The notes beneath the pieces were generated by a model that had not been told where the DNA came from, did not search any database, and was given only the letters and a program-made list of their open reading frames with translations. DNA of 64,000 nucleotides from Phaseolus vulgaris (Eukaryota; Streptophyta; Magnoliopsida; Fabales; Fabaceae): contig NC_023751.2 in NCBI RefSeq assembly GCF_000499845.2, forward strand, positions 10,827,564-10,891,563, in the 5' to 3' direction. Positions 61,491 through 64,000 of this stretch are shown here, piece by piece. The position numbers were made by a program, and so were the translations under genes. The number at the start of each line of letters is the position of its first letter. Position 1 is the first letter of the stretch.

Positions 61491-61494
61491 CCGT

Positions 61495-61690
61495 ATGCCA
61501 ATACAGTCTCACATCGCTCAGGAATTGAGGCCAATAACAGTTTATATATTTCCTCCTCCCTTCATTTTTAGAGGCGCCTTTTAAGGGCAAAACCGTGACG
61601 AAGCACCGACCTCCAAAGCGGACAATATCTCAGATGCGGTGATTGATCCTAGTGATGCTGCCCAATGACTTGAGGTCGGAACACATGTAT
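61495..61690. mobile_element. LTR/TRIM-like fragment
   Basis: A GC-richer island: GTCTCACATCGCTCAGGAAT, ATATATTTCCTCCTCCC, GGGCAAAACCGTGACG and CCAAAGCGGACAATATCTC. This set of phrases resembles dispersed short LTR (TRIM) sequences of eudicots as remembered. No ORF and no second LTR are in the window. Confidence 0.45.
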
Positions 61691-62061
61691 AATTCATTTT
61701 AAAAAACTAAATTATTTATGAAAACCTTTTGGTTTTTCTATATCTCTAATAGTAAACCTTTTTTTATAAAGAATTTGGAAGGTTGAGAATTAGGAAATGT
61801 GTAAAATTTAAATTAAATATATTAACTTTTGGTTTAACATAAACATAGTTAGAATTGTTTCCAAATTATCCTGTATTTTTTAACCTCTCGAGTTCTCTTA
61901 CTTACCTCTGTTAGATTTCTTTGAATAACAGATTAAAATTTAGAGTCAATGAAGAATTGGCATAACCATCTTTGTGTCTCTTGCAAATAGTCAAATATCG
62001 CCAGCTCTTGTCTTTTTTATTGTTGTGTAGCATTTACATGTTATTTTTGACCTTTTTTATA

Positions 62062-62856
62062 TGATGTAATTTTGATGCTAAATTACATAAATGGATGAAT
62101 TTTAAAAGAATTATATAATTGGATAGGTATATTTTTAAATGAACAAGTCCTACTTAAGCTCTAGTGCAATTTTGTAAAAAAAAAATCTGATTTTCGCTAA
62201 AGTCGTAGTATCAAACATGTTTTTTTTTTTTTTTTTTTCAAATTTATGTGAAGTCATGTTTGATAGTACGTTTTTTTTAAGTTGTGCTTCTTAGCATGAT
62301 TTCTAATGTTTTGTTTTTTTTTTAATTTTCTTATTCTTTATTTTTTTTATGTTTTTCAATTTTTATAAATTTAAATGATGTAATTATTTACTTATTTTTA
62401 TGTTAATTGAATATATTTTGGATAACTTAAAATATTAATGTAGTTAAATATATTTAAAGTATTTTTTTCTAAAAAATAATTAAATATTTAGTTAGCTTTA
62501 TTAATTAATGAAATTATTTATGTGAATTAAATATAATTTCAGTAACATATATTTTAATGATATTGTTTTAAATTTTTAAAATTAAATTCACACCAAAAAA
62601 TTATTACACTTACTACCAAACACTACTTCAAATAAATCATAAAAGAATTACACAATTAATAAAAACATGTTTGGTAGTATAACTCCATAACAAAAATTGA
62701 AAAAAAAAATGAGACCATTTTTTTTTATAATTTGAATTGAACTTGTAGTAAGTACGACTTTTCATTTTAAAGTAATTTTTGCAAGGACAACTTTCCCAAT
62801 TATATAATTCTTATAAAATTTATTCATTTATATGATGTAGTATCAAAATTACACCA
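62062..62856. mobile_element. Large foldback element with long inverted ends
   Basis: 62063-62120 (GATGTAATTTTGATGCTAAA ... AGAATTATATAATTGG) is mirrored at 62796-62854 (CCAATTATATAATTCTTATA ... CAAAATTACACC). The arms continue with partial complementarity inward (AAGTCCTACTT versus AAGTACGACTT; AAACATG(T) at 62213 and 62666). The centre is AT-rich with a T-run at 62220-62239. No coding capacity. Superfamily unknown. Confidence 0.6.
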
Positions 62857-64000
62857 CTTATGAAAAAAAAAAAAAACCCCGTCTATTTTCAATTAACTTA
62901 ACATTGTTTTTGTTCTTTTGTATACATTTATACTTTAGTTTGATTATTGATTCGAAGATGCTGTTGATGTATTTGTTGGGTATATACAGAGAAAAAATGA
63001 TTAATATATAGTGCCGAAAGGTGTGGTTATGAAATATTGAAATGAAAAGTGGTATTCCACCAACCTCGAGTGAGGACTAAAACCCACCAACTCCTTTTGC
63101 TTTGAAATGAAGATTCTGTGGATGACACCCACTGCAGAATGAAGACTACTTTAGTCATCCTTTAGCTCAATGAAACAGATAGTTTAACGCTTTCTTTCCA
63201 CGAGGAGGAAAATAAATATGAAAGAAAGAAAATAAGATAGCTTTTCGGAGAAAAATATACCAATACTTCTAGATATCCAGAAATTTAGTTTTTATATTAA
63301 ATTATTCACTTTAGTAATTTCTTCTCCTGAAAGGATTTTTTTTAAAAAAAAAAATTCATCGTTTTCTTAGTTTTGGCAGAATTAAATAATAATTTTTTCA
63401 TCTATGAAATGATATAAATATAAAACTTTTACAGGAAAATTAATATCAATTTTTTTTATTATAACTTTATTAACTTTTTATTTTACATTTTTTTTTAGTT
63501 GGGATGTTGGTATATATTTACCATATGCTTAGTTCTCTTCATTTTTATTTTACTTTTTTGTTTTTTATATTATTTTTTTTAATATAGTATCATAACCATT
63601 TTGAGTATATTATAAAAAAAAATTAAGTTTTTTTAATTATAGGATCACGTATGGACAGAAGATTATAATGTAAACCTTAATTTTTTTTATAAAATAAAGT
63701 TAGTATATTAAATACATTTCTATTAAATTAATTTGTTATCTTTATTTATTTTTTAAAAGTTAGAGGAGGATGCATAATTTTAACTTCCATTGACTTGTTT
63801 GTTATTTAATAAAAAAATTATAAAAGACCAGTATAATCTAAAACGAAATTCACATCCTACTGTTCGCTCCATGTGCGGGGTGTTTGGAAAAGTTTTTTTT
63901 GTCCCTAATTTCAGTTTTTTAACCAGTGTCATAAAAATATTATATTTAATTTTAGAAAGAGAAAAAGAAATTAAATGATTGAAATCAAAATAATTTATTT
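62857..64000. other. Intergenic, nothing recognised
   Basis: AT-rich with a less skewed patch at 63000-63230 that shows no conserved frame. The 63790-63978 open frame has no recognisable domain. Confidence 0.45.

Noticed and set aside
1..64000. CRISPR arrays, operons or bacterial defence systems
   Set aside because: The sequence is plant nuclear DNA with spliceosomal introns; no regular spacer-repeat array exists.

Overview
The window is nuclear DNA of a flowering plant, most likely a phaseoloid legume (Vigna, Phaseolus or soybean relatives). This is inferred from AT-rich intergenic DNA, GT-AG introns, plant-only gene families and legume-style retroelement remnants. The species was not determined.

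Gene layout: (1) 47-4895 (+), 3' part (16 exons) of a HAD-superfamily purine 5'-nucleotidase. (2) 18042-18560 (+), a two-exon RADIALIS-like single-MYB gene. (3) 24827-29064 (+), an AlkA-like DNA-3-methyladenine glycosylase whose last nine codons lie beyond a 3.1 kb intron. (4) 30365-32275 (+), an intronless fatty-acyl-AMP-ligase-like enzyme. (5) 34037-34896 (-), a two-exon secreted Ala/Pro- and Asp-rich, arabinogalactan-like protein. (6) 36543-37526 (-), a second RADIALIS-like gene. (7) 42168-43176 (-), a five-exon CBSX3-like CBS-pair protein. (8) 44168-45229 (+), an intronless Pro/Ser-rich protein of unknown function. (9) 46037-46742 and 54677-55392 (+), two copies of a four-exon gene of an uncharacterised plant family. 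The second copy has lost the AG of its exon 2 acceptor.

The remainder is repeats. At 5.9-7.0 kb are terminal-inverted-repeat elements packed with a near-palindromic ATTACATAAT unit. Two oppositely oriented LTR remnants lie at 7.7 and 9.3 kb. TRIM-like retroelements with a TGGTATCAGAG primer site lie at 12.9 and 15.8 kb. A CACTA end is at 21.3-21.6 kb. A dead L1-type LINE (48652-53317, minus) sits inside a small foldback MITE with a clear target-site duplication. A decayed Helitron PIF1-like helicase is at 58.0-58.5 kb and a large foldback element at 62.1-62.9 kb.

The genes share no evident pathway; this is ordinary plant euchromatin, and no new multi-gene system was seen. The observations most worth following are the acceptor loss in the 54.7 kb copy, the nested LINE/MITE, the altered core motifs of the AMP ligase, the acidic arabinogalactan-like protein and the palindrome-unit elements. 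Multi-exon CDS entries are given as one span, with exons listed in the evidence.
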